Shown here: in pieces, positions 28,470 to 38,298 of the stretch
Position numbering within the stretch: the stretch's first letter is position 1
Layout: each line of letters begins with the position of its first letter
Source: Nitrospirota bacterium
Lineage (GTDB): Bacteria; Nitrospirota; Nitrospiria; Nitrospirales; UBA8639
NCBI GenBank assembly: GCA_029864405.1
Contig: JAOTTP010000011.1
Coordinates: 1-50,831, forward strand
Reading direction: 5' to 3'
Length of the DNA stretch: 50,831 bases
Notes under the pieces: model-generated
What the model saw: the letters and a program-made list of their open reading frames with translations, nothing else
The model's database searches: none
Told to the model about the DNA's origin: nothing
Program-made: the position numbers and the translations under genes

Positions 28470-30899
28470 ATGTTCGAACGATTCACGGATCGTGGTAGAA
28501 AAATTATCATCCTTGCCAGAGAAGAAGCGGAACGGCACCAAAACGATTATCTAGGTACCGAGCATTTGGTGCTTGCCATCCTTCGGGAATCGGATGGCAT
28601 TGCCCTGATGATCATCAAAAAGATGGGCCTTTCGCCGGAACAAATCCGTCTTGAAATCGAACGCAATCTGCCTGGGGGTGGAACGACGGTGACGTTCGGG
28701 GAAATTCCATTTAGCCCAAGAGTAAAGAAAGTGATTGAGTACGGTGTTGAGGAAGCCAGATTGCTGGGTCACAACCATATCGGGAGTGAACATCTGCTCC
28801 TTGGCCTTCTTCGAGAAGAAGAAGGAATCGGGGGGAAAGTTCTTCGGAGTTTAGGGGCAAATCTTTTAACGGCTCGTCAATTGACCGTCACGTTCTTGCG
28901 AAAATCAGGAACCAGGGAGCGAGATAAAAAAAGCAGCACACCTGCCTTAGATGAATTTGGTAGGGATCTGACGCAGTTGGCTCAGGAGGGAACGCTTGAT
29001 CCCGTTATTGGACGGTCAGATGAAATCCAAAGAGTTCTTCAAATCCTTAGCCGTCGAACAAAAAATAACCCGGCCTTGATTGGTGAATCAGGTGTGGGGA
29101 AAACAGCTATTGTGGAAGGCCTGGCCCAGCGGATCATTGGCATGGATGTCCCGGACAATTTATTGAATCGCCGGGTGATTGCCTTGGATCTTGGTTCCTT
29201 GGTGGCAGGTACGAAATATCGTGGACAGTTTGAAGAACGCCTGAAGGTGGTGATGAAAGAAATTTCCCAAGCGGGGAACATCATTCTCTTTATTGATGAA
29301 CTTCACACGTTAGTAGGTGCAGGTGCTGCGGAAGGCTCCATTGATGCCGCGAATATGTTAAAGCCGGCGTTGTCTCGTGGAGAAATTCAATGCATTGGGG
29401 CGACGACACTGGATGAATATCGAAAACATATTGAAAAGGATGGGGCGCTCAAGCGGCGGTTTCAGCCTATTTATGTTCAGCCTCCTTCAGTAGAGGAGAC
29501 CGTGCAGATCATTCATGGGCTCCGTGATCGATACGAAGAGCATCATGGAATCGAAATCACGGATGAGGCGGTTGAAGAAGCTGTGAAGCTGAGTGAACGG
29601 TATATCACTGATCGGTTTTTGCCGGATAAAGCCATTGACCTTATTGATGAAACCGGTTCGCGAGCGAAATTGCTCACGTATGCCCTCCCTCCTGAGTTGA
29701 AGTCTCTGGAACAGGAACTAAAAAGGGTTGCTCGTGAAAAAGAAGTCGCAATCGGGCTTCAGAATTTTGAGGAAGCCGTAAAATTCCGTGAAGAGGAAGA
29801 GCGATTTCGGAAATTATTAGATGATTCCAAGCGGGATTGGAAGAAAAAGCAAGAGAAAAACCGACCGGTGATTTCCGGTGAGGATGTGGCGTATGTCATA
29901 TCGAAAATGACCGGGATTCCCCTCTTTAAACTCGAAGAAGAAGAATCTGAAAAGCTGCTACATATGGAGGATTACCTTCACAAGCGAATTATAGGGCAGG
30001 ATGAAGCTATTTCTGCCGTTTGCCGGTCTATTCGTCGGTCGCGGGCTGGATTGAAGGATGCAAAAAAACCAATTGGGTCATTTATTTTTCTTGGCCCGAC
30101 CGGGGTAGGGAAGACGGAGCTGGCTCGCGCATTAGCCGAGTTCTTGTTCAATACCGATGATGCATTGATTCGGGTGGACATGTCAGAATACCAGGAGAAA
30201 TTCACCAGTTCACGGTTGTTTGGTGCCCCTCCAGGCTACGTGGGTTATGAGGAGGGCGGGCAATTGACGGAGAAAGTGAGGCGCCGTCCCTATTCAGTTG
30301 TATTATTTGATGAAATTGAAAAAGCGCATCCAGATATTTTCAATGTGTTGCTGCAAGTTCTGGATGATGGAGTATTAACGGATAGTTTAGGCCGGAAGGT
30401 GGACTTTAAAAATACCATTTTGGTGATGACATCAAATTTAGGAACTCGATTCATTCAAAAAGGTGTGTCGATGGGATTTCAACGTGATGTGGAATCCGAG
30501 CATAACTCACGTATGAGGGGTGAAGTATTGGCCGAGCTGAAGCGTCATTTCAGTCCTGAATTCTTGAATCGTATCGATGAATTGGTTGTCTTCCATCAAC
30601 TCGCGAAAGAACATTTGGTGAGTATTGTTGACATTCTCATTGGGGAGCTCAATGCCCGTCTTGTGGAAAGAGGAGTGCATTTAGATGTGTCCGATGAGGT
30701 GAAGCAGTGGTTGATTGATGAAGGGTTTGAACAACAATATGGTGCCCGTCCCCTTCGCCGAACTATTCAACGCCGTCTAGGAGATCCTCTCTCTGAAGAA
30801 CTGATTAAAGGGCGGTTTAAAGACGCGAAGAAGATAAAGGTTGTCTTGACCGATCACACCCCCAGTTTTATTGAGGAAGAGGTCTTAGCGAATGTGTGA
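28470..30899 (+). CDS. clpC: ATP-dependent Clp protease ATP-binding subunit ClpC
   Basis: An 809-residue class I Hsp100 unfoldase that feeds ClpP. It has the N-terminal double Clp-N repeat ([21 protein letters not shown] and [20 protein letters not shown]). The first AAA domain has Walker A GESGVGKT near 207. A UVR-like middle motif near 428-463 ([15 protein letters not shown]) marks ClpC rather than ClpA or ClpB. The second AAA domain has GPTGVGKT near 541 and the C-terminal D2-small domain. AGGAGGT directly before the ATG is a near-perfect ribosome site. No ctsR, mcsA or mcsB is adjacent, so the Firmicutes-type control operon is absent. A strong terminator follows. Confidence 0.96.
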   Translation: MFERFTDRGRKIIILAREEAERHQNDYLGTEHLVLAILRESDGIALMIIKKMGLSPEQIRLEIERNLPGGGTTVTFGEIPFSPRVKKVIEYGVEEARLLGHNHIGSEHLLLGLLREEEGIGGKVLRSLGANLLTARQLTVTFLRKSGTRERDKKSSTPALDEFGRDLTQLAQEGTLDPVIGRSDEIQRVLQILSRRTKNNPALIGESGVGKTAIVEGLAQRIIGMDVPDNLLNRRVIALDLGSLVAGTKYRGQFEERLKVVMKEISQAGNIILFIDELHTLVGAGAAEGSIDAANMLKPALSRGEIQCIGATTLDEYRKHIEKDGALKRRFQPIYVQPPSVEETVQIIHGLRDRYEEHHGIEITDEAVEEAVKLSERYITDRFLPDKAIDLIDETGSRAKLLTYALPPELKSLEQELKRVAREKEVAIGLQNFEEAVKFREEEERFRKLLDDSKRDWKKKQEKNRPVISGEDVAYVISKMTGIPLFKLEEEESEKLLHMEDYLHKRIIGQDEAISAVCRSIRRSRAGLKDAKKPIGSFIFLGPTGVGKTELARALAEFLFNTDDALIRVDMSEYQEKFTSSRLFGAPPGYVGYEEGGQLTEKVRRRPYSVVLFDEIEKAHPDIFNVLLQVLDDGVLTDSLGRKVDFKNTILVMTSNLGTRFIQKGVSMGFQRDVESEHNSRMRGEVLAELKRHFSPEFLNRIDELVVFHQLAKEHLVSIVDILIGELNARLVERGVHLDVSDEVKQWLIDEGFEQQYGARPLRRTIQRRLGDPLSEELIKGRFKDAKKIKVVLTDHTPSFIEEEVLANV

Positions 30900-30931
30900 T
30901 TGGAAGTAGGAACGGTCAGATCCTAAATGAG

Positions 30932-30969
30932 ACCCTCAGGACCGATGGTCCTGAGGGTTTTGTTGTTTT
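30932..30969 (+). terminator. Rho-independent terminator after clpC
   Basis: A perfect 12-bp stem, 30932-30943 with 30947-30958, closes a 3-base loop and is followed by TTTGTTGTTTTTT. It begins 33 bases after the clpC stop, so clpC is probably a single-gene transcript and tsaD starts a new one. Confidence 0.93.
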
Positions 30970-31000
30970 TTGCTAAAGGAATCTTGGTGTTGTAAAGGAT

Positions 31001-32047
31001 GTGCCTGTGGTTTTAGGAATTGAAACTTCGTGTGATGAAACGGCTGTAGCCGTGTTGGATCCCGAGGGTCACATTCTTTCAAATGTATTGGATTCGCAGG
31101 TTGAGGTGCATGCCCGTTACGGGGGAGTGGTCCCGGAATTGGCTTCGCGCCGTCATATGGAGTGCGTGGAACTTCTGACAAGGGAAGCCTTAGATTTGGC
31201 CAAGGTTTCTCTTTCCCAATTAACGGGTATTGCGGTCACCAATCGTCCCGGATTGGTGGGGGCCTTACTTGTTGGCGTGAATTTCGCAAAAGCTCTGGCT
31301 TATGCCACCAATATACCCTGGGTGACAGTGAATCATTTAGAGGGGCATTTGGCCTCCGCATGGTTGGCCAATCCGAATTTGCCAACTCCAACCATGGTCT
31401 TGATCGCGTCCGGTGGGCATACGCATTTGGCCTTGGTTCCTCATCGCGGAGAATATCAGTTCATCGGATGGACGATGGATGATGCAGCAGGAGAAGCGTT
31501 CGATAAAGGTGCCAAAATGCTAGGGCTCCCCTATCCGGGTGGTCCGGCTATTGATCGGCTCGCTGAACATGGCAATGCTCATTATGTATCCTTCCCTCGC
31601 CCAACGCTTCACAGCCAAAATTTGAATTTTAGTTTTAGCGGGCTGAAAACAGCACTCCGATATTTTGTGCGGGACGAACAGCAAAAAGGGAATTCCCCCT
31701 TGCCCGTGGCGGATGTAGCTGCCAGCTATCAGGAAGCTATTGTGGATGTGTTGGTGGGAAAACTTTGTCGCGCTGCCCGTCAATATGATGTGAAAGCGAT
31801 CTCGGTAGTGGGAGGAGTGGCCGCAAACTCTCGCCTTCGCCTGAAGCTTGGGGAGCGGGCTCGCACATTAGGGTTGGATATCACTCTGCCTCCACGGGCG
31901 CTCTGCACGGACAATGGTGCCATGATTGCTGCTGCGGGGTTGGAAAAACTCAAGCGCAAGGAGAGGGCAGCATGGGATGTGGATGCGATCTCTACGTTGC
32001 AATGTAAATACGATGGGTCCGCGATGGCTGGAGTTCCCTCTCAATGA
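31001..32047 (+). CDS. tsaD: tRNA N6-adenosine threonylcarbamoyltransferase TsaD
   Basis: Catalytic subunit that transfers threonylcarbamoyl to A37 of ANN-decoding tRNAs, acting with TsaB, TsaE and TsaC. The ASKHA-fold protein has GIETSCDETAVAV at the start, SRRHMECVE, the metal-binding His pair in NHLEGHLASA near 112-116, LIASGGHTHL, GEAFDKGAKMLGL, and GGVAANSRLR near the C-terminus. The 348-residue length is standard. The start is GTG at 31001 or a second GTG at 31007; AAAGGA lies just upstream. It heads the tsaD-hflX-nth-yicC-gmk-rpoZ-coaBC run. Confidence 0.95.
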   Translation: MPVVLGIETSCDETAVAVLDPEGHILSNVLDSQVEVHARYGGVVPELASRRHMECVELLTREALDLAKVSLSQLTGIAVTNRPGLVGALLVGVNFAKALAYATNIPWVTVNHLEGHLASAWLANPNLPTPTMVLIASGGHTHLALVPHRGEYQFIGWTMDDAAGEAFDKGAKMLGLPYPGGPAIDRLAEHGNAHYVSFPRPTLHSQNLNFSFSGLKTALRYFVRDEQQKGNSPLPVADVAASYQEAIVDVLVGKLCRAARQYDVKAISVVGGVAANSRLRLKLGERARTLGLDITLPPRALCTDNGAMIAAAGLEKLKRKERAAWDVDAISTLQCKYDGSAMAGVPSQ

Positions 32048-32131
32048 CACACATGCTATGGCAAAAGGAGAAGAGTCATTCCGGTTGTCCTTGGTAATCT
32101 TCATGGGTTAAAGGCGAATCAGATTAGCCGA

Positions 32132-33781
32132 ATGGAGCGTCTCTATCGTCGACGGATACCTCCAGAAAAAGTTGTCACACCTGAGGTGGCTCGGGAATGC
32201 GCCGAACTCACCTATGAGACGAGGCGCCAAATCGGGCTATTGATCAATCGACAAGGTCAGATAGAGTCGGTCTTGATTGGGGATCACCATGAATTGGTCA
32301 TCCCACATCTCTCGCGGACTCGTTCAGGCCTTCGATTGTTGCGGGGAGTTCGTTTGGTCCATACCCACCTCAATAATCAACCGCTGACCCAGGATGACCT
32401 GACCGACCTGGCTCTCCTTCGGTTGGATTTAATGATCGCCCTCGGTGTGGGAAAAGATGGCAGCCTTCGGGATGTTTATGTGGCGCATATTCTTTCGAGT
32501 CCCATTCAGGGTCGAACGACGTTGGAATTACCGCCTTGTCCCTTTCACTCGTTCCAGTTGGATTGTCAGCAATTTATTCAATCATTGGAACAAGAGATTG
32601 TTCGCTCGAATCCAGGGTTGCGAGAAGGTGTTCGGGAGGGGAGGGCACTTCTGGTCAGTGTCAGCACAGGGAATGCCGCTTCGGAAGAAGGTCGTCTCGA
32701 GGAGTTACAAGAATTGGTGCGTGCGCAGGACTTGGAAGTGTTAGGGTGCATCACGCAACGGCTGGGGGCGATTCATCCGAAGTTTGTGGTTGGTTCGGGA
32801 AAGATGAAAGAGCTGGCAATCCGTGCGCTCCAGTCCGGTGCCGATACGTTGATTTTTGATCAAGATTTGACCCCCGCCCAAGTTCGGGGTATTTCGGAAA
32901 TCACGGACCTGCGAGTCTTGGATCGCTCGCAAGTGATTCTCGATATCTTTGCACAACGGGCGCATTCCTCCATTGGAAAAATTCAAGTTGAGCTGGCGCA
33001 ACTTCGGTATTTGCTTCCACGTCTTGCCCAGTCCAGTACGGCTCTTTCCCGGTTAGCGGGGGGAATTGGGACTAGAGGGCCGGGAGAAACTAAGCTGGAG
33101 ACGGATCGCCGTCGAGCCCGTGAGCGCATTCAGCGACTGGAGCGAGACTTAGAGTCTATGGCGCATGGTCGTCAGGAGCAGCGAAAAATGCGCATGAAGC
33201 GAGGGCTCCCAATCATTTCCATAATTGGCTATACCAATGTGGGGAAGTCGACTCTGTTAAATGCGTTGACGAATAGCCAGGTCTCTGTAAAGGATCGCGT
33301 CTTTGAAACACTCGATACGGTTAATCGGCGATGGTATCTACCAGGTTTAGGGGATGTCATTCTAACAGATACCGTAGGATTCATCCGAGATTTGCCCAAA
33401 GATCTCATGGCGGCATTTCAAACGACCTTACTGGAATTACAGGAAGCTGATGTGTTGCTCCACGTGATAGATGCCCATGTGCCAGATCCCGGGCAGCACA
33501 TTACCGCAGTAGACAATATTTTGAATGAATTGGGACTTGAAAACATTCCATGTCTGCGTTTTTTTAATAAGGCAGATCTGATGGGCGAAGAAGACGTGCA
33601 ACTCCTCTGCCAGCGATACGGGGGAATGGGGGGATCCGCGTTACAGGACGCGTCGCTTCTCATGATTCAACAGGAACTCACGTCACTACTTCGTGGTCTT
33701 CAGGCGGAGGGTGTCAGGAAGGGGAAGTCTCAGGACAGGCCTCTCTATCCTCCTGTGGCTCCAGCCGAGACCTTTCCATGA
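32132..33781 (+). CDS. hflX: GTPase HflX with long N-terminal extension
   Basis: Ribosome-splitting GTPase of the Obg-HflX superfamily. The core has the HflX N-domain from about residue 170 (ALLVSVSTGN), the glycine-rich linker GGIGTRGPGETKLETDRR, and the G-domain with G1 GYTNVGKST near 366, G3 DTVGF and G4 NKAD. At 549 residues it is longer than the E. coli type. The first about 165 residues form a separate globular domain with HTH at 77-79 followed by LTQDD, reminiscent of a JAMM/RadC-type HxH...D motif (see findings). The stop overlaps nth by four bases (ATGA). The GTPase call is firm; the extension is unassigned. Confidence 0.93.
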   Translation: MERLYRRRIPPEKVVTPEVARECAELTYETRRQIGLLINRQGQIESVLIGDHHELVIPHLSRTRSGLRLLRGVRLVHTHLNNQPLTQDDLTDLALLRLDLMIALGVGKDGSLRDVYVAHILSSPIQGRTTLELPPCPFHSFQLDCQQFIQSLEQEIVRSNPGLREGVREGRALLVSVSTGNAASEEGRLEELQELVRAQDLEVLGCITQRLGAIHPKFVVGSGKMKELAIRALQSGADTLIFDQDLTPAQVRGISEITDLRVLDRSQVILDIFAQRAHSSIGKIQVELAQLRYLLPRLAQSSTALSRLAGGIGTRGPGETKLETDRRRARERIQRLERDLESMAHGRQEQRKMRMKRGLPIISIIGYTNVGKSTLLNALTNSQVSVKDRVFETLDTVNRRWYLPGLGDVILTDTVGFIRDLPKDLMAAFQTTLLELQEADVLLHVIDAHVPDPGQHITAVDNILNELGLENIPCLRFFNKADLMGEEDVQLLCQRYGGMGGSALQDASLLMIQQELTSLLRGLQAEGVRKGKSQDRPLYPPVAPAETFP

Positions 33782-34482
33782 GGGGTCTTGCTTCACCAAC
33801 GGGTCGCCTCAGAACATCACGTCGTCCCATTGAATTGCCGGTGGCGGCGAAAAAGCGTGTAGGCCGGATCCTTGCGGCATTGGATCAATCCATCCCTGAC
33901 GTGAGAGTAGAATTGGATTCCTCCAATCCGCTTGAGTTGTTAGTGGCCACGATTCTTTCGGCCCAATGTACGGACGAGAGAGTTAACCAGGTGACGCCGA
34001 ACGTCTTTTCCCGCTATCGCACCGCAAAGGATTTTGCCAATGCCGATCCAGCGGAATTAGAAGCTCTCATTCGGCCAACGGGATTTTATAAAAATAAAGC
34101 GCGCCATCTCATTGGGTGTGGACAAGCTCTGATACAACGCTTTCACGGAATGGTGCCAGGAACGATGGAAGCATTAACCTCCCTACCCGGAGTTGGGCGA
34201 AAAACGGCCAATGTTATTTTAGGAAGCTCTGTGGGAGAACCTGCCATAGTGGTGGATACCCATGTGAAGCGGGTGGCCAATCGGCTCGGGTTGACGAGAA
34301 GCCAAGACCCGACCAACATTGAAGAGGATCTTCAGCGCCTCTTGCCCAAAGCGCAATGGACGGTCGGGGCTCAACGCCTCCTGCTCCATGGTCGATATGT
34401 TTGTCTGGCTAGAACGCCAAATTGTCCTCATTGTGTGCTTGCTTCAGACTGTGAATGGGAAGGAAAACGAAAGCCAACATGA
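33778..34482 (+). CDS. nth: Endonuclease III (Nth)
   Basis: Bifunctional DNA glycosylase/AP lyase for oxidised pyrimidines. The helix-hairpin-helix is LPGVGRKTANVIL with catalytic Lys142; the catalytic Asp160 lies in VVDTHVKRV. The [4Fe-4S] cluster loop is complete, with Cys209, Cys216, Cys219 and Cys225 at the canonical 6-2-5 spacing. The 234 residues include about 25 extra basic residues at the N-terminus. The start overlaps the hflX stop and the stop overlaps the yicC start, both as ATGA. Confidence 0.95.
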   Translation: MRGLASPTGRLRTSRRPIELPVAAKKRVGRILAALDQSIPDVRVELDSSNPLELLVATILSAQCTDERVNQVTPNVFSRYRTAKDFANADPAELEALIRPTGFYKNKARHLIGCGQALIQRFHGMVPGTMEALTSLPGVGRKTANVILGSSVGEPAIVVDTHVKRVANRLGLTRSQDPTNIEEDLQRLLPKAQWTVGAQRLLLHGRYVCLARTPNCPHCVLASDCEWEGKRKPT

Positions 34483-35357
34483 AAAGCATGACCGGTTTTG
34501 GAAAACGAGAATCGCTTTGTCAGGGAACCATGGTTGGGGTTGAAATTCGATCCGTGAATCATCGGTTTTGCGAGATGATGATGCGCCTGCCTAAGCCTCT
34601 TTCTCATATGGAGTTGGGACTCAAAGAGCAAGTCAAGCGTATCTGTGAGCGTGGTCGCATTGAATTGACCGTGACTATGAATGGTGGAGGGTCTGGAGCC
34701 AATAAAACCGTACAGGTAGATCGCGCAATGGCGAGTCGGTATGTTCAAGGGTTACGGGATTTGCAGCGGGAATTCAAGCTGAGTGGAACGGTGGATGTGA
34801 ATGTGGTGGCAGGGTTTCGAGATCTATTTTTCACAAGTGAGGAGTCCACGGTGATCAAGGATGTGCCCAAGGTTGTCGAGGGGTTAGTCCAGCGGGCCTT
34901 GACCGATTTAGAAAAAATGCGCAAGAAAGAAGGCACCGCATTACAAAAAGATCTCTTGCAGCGGGTTCAGATCGTCGAGGGACGGCTTCAGGTGATTCAG
35001 CAACGCATTCCTCTTGCACTGCAGGTGTCCGCTGATCGTCTGAAAGCTCGTGTCGCCAAGTTATTAGAAGGGGAGCGGGTGAACGAAGATCGAATTGCTC
35101 AAGAAATCGCCATGTTGGCGGAACGATCAGACGTGACAGAAGAATTAACACGGCTGAAAAGCCATGTGGCACAATTTCATTCAGCCCTCAAATCCAAGGA
35201 TCCGGTTGGAAAACGGCTTGATTTTCTCCTTCAAGAAATGGGGAGGGAAGTCAATACTATCGGATCAAAGGCGAGCGATTCCGAGATCTCTGCACAGGTT
35301 GTGGACTTAAAGAGTGAATTAGAAAAGATCCGTGAACAGGTCCAAAATATTGAATAA
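34479..35357 (+). CDS. yicC: YicC-family protein (putative endoribonuclease)
   Basis: The 292-residue protein starts MKSMTGFGKRE, the hallmark N-terminus of YicC, followed by EIRSVNHRFCEMMMRLP. The C-terminal DUF1732 segment contains RLDFLLQEMGREVNTIGSKASD and the terminal EKIREQVQNIE. YicC homologues have been linked to endoribonuclease activity and stationary-phase survival. The usual yicC-gmk neighbourhood is kept. The start at 34479 overlaps the nth stop and is preferred to the longer frame from 34455. Confidence 0.94.
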   Translation: MKSMTGFGKRESLCQGTMVGVEIRSVNHRFCEMMMRLPKPLSHMELGLKEQVKRICERGRIELTVTMNGGGSGANKTVQVDRAMASRYVQGLRDLQREFKLSGTVDVNVVAGFRDLFFTSEESTVIKDVPKVVEGLVQRALTDLEKMRKKEGTALQKDLLQRVQIVEGRLQVIQQRIPLALQVSADRLKARVAKLLEGERVNEDRIAQEIAMLAERSDVTEELTRLKSHVAQFHSALKSKDPVGKRLDFLLQEMGREVNTIGSKASDSEISAQVVDLKSELEKIREQVQNIE

Positions 35358-35390
35358 TCGATCAAGTCCTGTCGTAACCTCCGAGGAACT

Positions 35391-35996
35391 GTGTCATTAA
35401 AAGGGCAAAAATTGTTATTTGTTGTATCGGGTCCTTCCGGAGTGGGGAAGTCGACGCTCTGCCGGCACATCTTGAAGACGATTCCCGATGTTCGCCTCTC
35501 GGTCTCCTATACCACCAGGATGCCACGGTCTGGCGAAACGGATGGGAAGGAGTACCGGTTTATTTCAGAAGACGAGTTTCACACAAAAATTTCCGAGCAT
35601 GCCTTTGCTGAATACGCCGAAGTCTATGGACGATTATACGGAACACCATGGATGGAGTTGGAGCAAGAGTCTGATTCGAACACGGATATCTTGTTGGACA
35701 TTGATGTGCAAGGCGCGCGGCAGGTCATGAAAACGCTTCAAAAGGCCGTGACCGTGTTCATTTTGCCTCCTTCCTTGGAGGTGCTTCGGGCTCGTTTGGT
35801 TGAACGAGCGACGGATACACCGGATGAGCAGGAGCGTCGGTTTCAGAAAGCCCAAGATGAGATGCGAAGCTATACGGAATACCAATACACCATTCGCAAT
35901 GAAACCTTGGGGCAGGCCATCGAGGAAATCCAAGCCGTCATTGTGGCAGAACGTGTTCGAACCACCCATGTCGATCCAGCTCATGTATTCCGATAG
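35391..35996 (+). CDS. gmk: Guanylate kinase Gmk
   Basis: Phosphorylates GMP to GDP. P-loop GPSGVGKSTL is at about residues 12-21. SVSYTTRMPRSGETDGKEY binds GMP, followed by FAEYAEVYGRLYGTP, the DIDVQGARQV strand and the lid RATDTPDEQERRF. The length is 201 residues. The start is GTG at 35391 with GAGG upstream. There is no remA/DUF370 gene between yicC and gmk, unlike in many bacteria. Confidence 0.95.
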   Translation: MSLKGQKLLFVVSGPSGVGKSTLCRHILKTIPDVRLSVSYTTRMPRSGETDGKEYRFISEDEFHTKISEHAFAEYAEVYGRLYGTPWMELEQESDSNTDILLDIDVQGARQVMKTLQKAVTVFILPPSLEVLRARLVERATDTPDEQERRFQKAQDEMRSYTEYQYTIRNETLGQAIEEIQAVIVAERVRTTHVDPAHVFR

Positions 35997-36076
35997 ATGC
36001 TGCATTGACGGGATTGATTTGTGTAGACTACACACCTAAGCTTGTTTTCATCACAGAAAGGAAAGAGGACATTACA

Positions 36077-36442
36077 ATGGATGCCTTATCGTTATTACCA
36101 GAACATCACCAAAAAGAATATGATTCGCGGTATCGGATCGTGCAGATTGCTGCCCAGCGGGCCAAGCAGTTGGTGCGAGGTGGAGAGCCGTACGGAGCCA
36201 GTAAATTTTCGAAAGACACCTCAAGGGCTATAGAAGAAGTGCTCAACGGACAAGTTCCATATGTCATTGGCCAGGAAGCCAAAGACGCCATTCGAAATGC
36301 CAAACGGTCGAATGAACGGCCTATCGATCCGGCGCTCTATGCACAGCCGGATGAGAATGCTCAGGAGATTAAGAAAGAATTGAGCGTGTATATCGATGAC
36401 ACGGCTCAACATCTTGGCACGGTGATCGGACCCGAGGAATAG
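36077..36442 (+). CDS. rpoZ: DNA-directed RNA polymerase omega subunit
   Basis: A 121-residue protein between gmk and coaBC, the standard place of rpoZ. The core RYRIVQIAAQRAKQLVRGGEP is the omega signature (helices that clamp beta prime), followed by NGQVPYVIGQEAKDAI, where the family usually has an A-x-x-E-x-x-x-G segment. A tail of about 40 residues is longer than in E. coli. The ATG at 36077 follows GAAAGAGGAC. Part of the identification rests on position, since omega is short and divergent. Confidence 0.85.
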   Translation: MDALSLLPEHHQKEYDSRYRIVQIAAQRAKQLVRGGEPYGASKFSKDTSRAIEEVLNGQVPYVIGQEAKDAIRNAKRSNERPIDPALYAQPDENAQEIKKELSVYIDDTAQHLGTVIGPEE

Positions 36443-36472
36443 CTGAATTCCCTTGGCGAGAGAATATAGACG

Positions 36473-37711
36473 ATGAACACGGTGTTAGCAGGGAAGCGGA
36501 TTATTCTAGGGGTGACGGGGAGTATTGCCGCCTATAAGGCGGTCGGACTTGTACGTTTGTTGACACAGGCCGGTGCAAACGTTCATGTGGTCATGACGGA
36601 TTCGGCTATCCGCTTCATCGCCCCCCTGACGTTTGAAGTGCTGTCAGGGAATCCGGTGTCGAGTGATGTCTTTGCCGGCCATCAGGACATGAAACACTTG
36701 TCCTTAACCGAACAAGCCGATTTGTTAGTCGTGGCTCCCTGTACCGCGAACACATTAGCCAAATTGGCTCTCGGGTTAGCCGACAATTTGCTCGGAACCC
36801 TTTCACTCACCGTTCAATGTCCGGTGATGATCTGTCCAGCGATGGATGGCGAAATGTGGGCCCATCCGGCAGTCCAAGCCCATGCTCAGACCCTCTGCCA
36901 TCGAGGGGTGGTCCTGGTCGAGCCAGAAGTTGGGGCGTTGGCCTCTGGAGAATGGGGACAGGGGCGTTTGGCTACCGAGGAAATCATCATGTCGACTGCG
37001 GTTGACCTGCTGCATCGCCGAACGGATTGGCAAGCGGAGCGTGTTTTGATATCGGCTGGTCCCACACAGGAACCCATTGACCCTGTGCGATTCATCAGTA
37101 ACGGGTCATCAGGCAAAATGGGATTTGCCTTGGCCGAGGCAGCAGCCGCACGTGGGGCCGAGGTCGTCTTAGTGACGGGTCCCAACCAGTTAATGGCTCC
37201 GAAGAACGTGACAGTGATTCCTGTGGTCACCGCAGAAGACATGTTACAGGCGCTCACGGCGCGATTTGAATGGGCGACCACGCTCTTGATGACGGCTGCC
37301 GTAGGAGATTTTCGCCCCAAACAGGCGCATGCACAGAAAGTAAAAAAAGACCAATGGCAGGGCGAAGGGTTGGATTTGGAACGGACGCCAGATATTTTAA
37401 TGGCACTCTCCGCCCAGCGTACACACCAACGTATGATTGGCTTTGCGGCTGAAACAGACCATCTTATTGAGCATGGACAAGCCAAGCTCGCCAGCAAACA
37501 TCTGGATATGTTGATCGTGAATCATATCGGGGGAGAGCAGTCTGCCTTTGGAAATGATACCAATGAGGTGTATGTCCTCACGCCCGGTTCTGCCACGCAT
37601 CACATCCATCGAATGCCGAAACGACAGCTCGCCGATACTCTCTTAGATCGTATCGTGTCCCTTCCGGTTAAAGCTTCCAGTCAGAAGACCCTGTCTTCAC
37701 CGACGTCATAG
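36473..37711 (+). CDS. coaBC: Bifunctional phosphopantothenoylcysteine decarboxylase/synthetase CoaBC
   Basis: Two successive steps of coenzyme A synthesis. The N-terminal flavoprotein decarboxylase (about 1-185) begins with ILGVTGSIAAYKAVGLVR, has VVAPCTANTLAKLALGLADNLL and an active-site PAMDGEMW. The family normally has Asn in the fourth position of PAMN, so Asp here is a small deviation. The C-terminal synthetase (about 190-400) begins VLISAGPTQEPIDPVRFISN, with NGSSGKMGFALAEAA and the AAVGDFRP and KKDQW segments. The length is 412 residues. It closes the run that started at tsaD. Confidence 0.94.
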   Translation: MNTVLAGKRIILGVTGSIAAYKAVGLVRLLTQAGANVHVVMTDSAIRFIAPLTFEVLSGNPVSSDVFAGHQDMKHLSLTEQADLLVVAPCTANTLAKLALGLADNLLGTLSLTVQCPVMICPAMDGEMWAHPAVQAHAQTLCHRGVVLVEPEVGALASGEWGQGRLATEEIIMSTAVDLLHRRTDWQAERVLISAGPTQEPIDPVRFISNGSSGKMGFALAEAAAARGAEVVLVTGPNQLMAPKNVTVIPVVTAEDMLQALTARFEWATTLLMTAAVGDFRPKQAHAQKVKKDQWQGEGLDLERTPDILMALSAQRTHQRMIGFAAETDHLIEHGQAKLASKHLDMLIVNHIGGEQSAFGNDTNEVYVLTPGSATHHIHRMPKRQLADTLLDRIVSLPVKASSQKTLSSPTS

Positions 37712-37728
37712 TTTGTGCTCACCTGTTT

Positions 37729-37748
37729 GGGTGTCTCCTCACCCTTTT
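37729..37748 (+). terminator. Possible terminator after coaBC
   Basis: A GGGTG/CACCC 5-bp stem with a 6-base loop starts 17 bases after the coaBC stop and is followed by TTTT. It is short, but well placed to end the tsaD-coaBC transcript. Confidence 0.35.
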
Positions 37749-37923
37749 CCATCCGAAAGGAACAGAGTCTCCAAAGTCGGAGGGACCTCTTTGTCTGGTG
37801 AATGACTGAAGGTCGTAGTGGATTCGGGGGCGAGGAAAGGGATAATGAGTGAAAAAAGGAGTAGGAACATCAGAGAACAAGAAAAAACTTAACTTTAGAT
37901 GCTGATATGCCGATAAGAATAGT

Positions 37924-38001
37924 ATGGAAGGATTTTTTATCAATATCGTCTTTTTTGCCTGGCTCGTTTCCATGGTTCTTCTGGCTATCCGAAGAATCTA
38001 A
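37924..38001 (+). CDS. Possible single-helix membrane microprotein
   Basis: ATG to TAA encodes 25 residues: a short acidic start (MEG), a continuous hydrophobic helix rich in Phe, Val, Leu and Trp, and a basic end (RRI), the pattern of small bitopic membrane proteins with the C-terminus inside. No good ribosome site precedes it, and an overlapping 43-codon frame from 37908 is equally open. Treat it as a candidate only. Confidence 0.22.
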   Translation: MEGFFINIVFFAWLVSMVLLAIRRI

Positions 38002-38262
38002 CCCCTCTTTTCAATGCCTGTTCAGAATAGAGTCGTGACTTCTCTTTCTGTCAGCCTGATTTCTCTTAAAGAACCCGGAGCAACGAGAATCATTGCTCAG
38101 GCTGGAGATGGCAACCTGCTGGTGGGAAGTGATGGCTGTTAATCGGCATCTATTGTTGAGCCCTCCTTGCGTAGTCGATGAGCCGAATCATGCATGCTCG
38201 GATTAAATCTTCAGGAACAGGAAAGTAACAAGAATGGGTGCCGCATGAACAGCTATGGCCTG

Positions 38263-38295
38263 AAGGCCGGATGGGTTTTTTGACCAGACGGCCTT
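38263..38295 (-). terminator. Hairpin downstream of pyk
   Basis: AAGGCCG (38263-38269) pairs with CGGCCTT (38289-38295), closing a loop of 19 bases that contains a T6/A6 run. It lies just after the pyk stop on the minus strand. No U tract follows on that strand, so it may be a processing or Rho-dependent end rather than an intrinsic terminator. Confidence 0.3.
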
Positions 38296-38298
38296 GTT

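Larger units (their letters stand above)
37712..38298. other. Intergenic region coaBC-pyk (convergent)
   Basis: This 587-base stretch between convergent genes holds the weak coaBC terminator, a possible 25-codon single-helix microprotein (37924-38001), and on the minus strand an open frame with protein-like composition but no normal start (38150-38368, overlapping pyk). A stem pair at 38263-38295 may end pyk. Nothing else is recognised. Confidence 0.4.
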
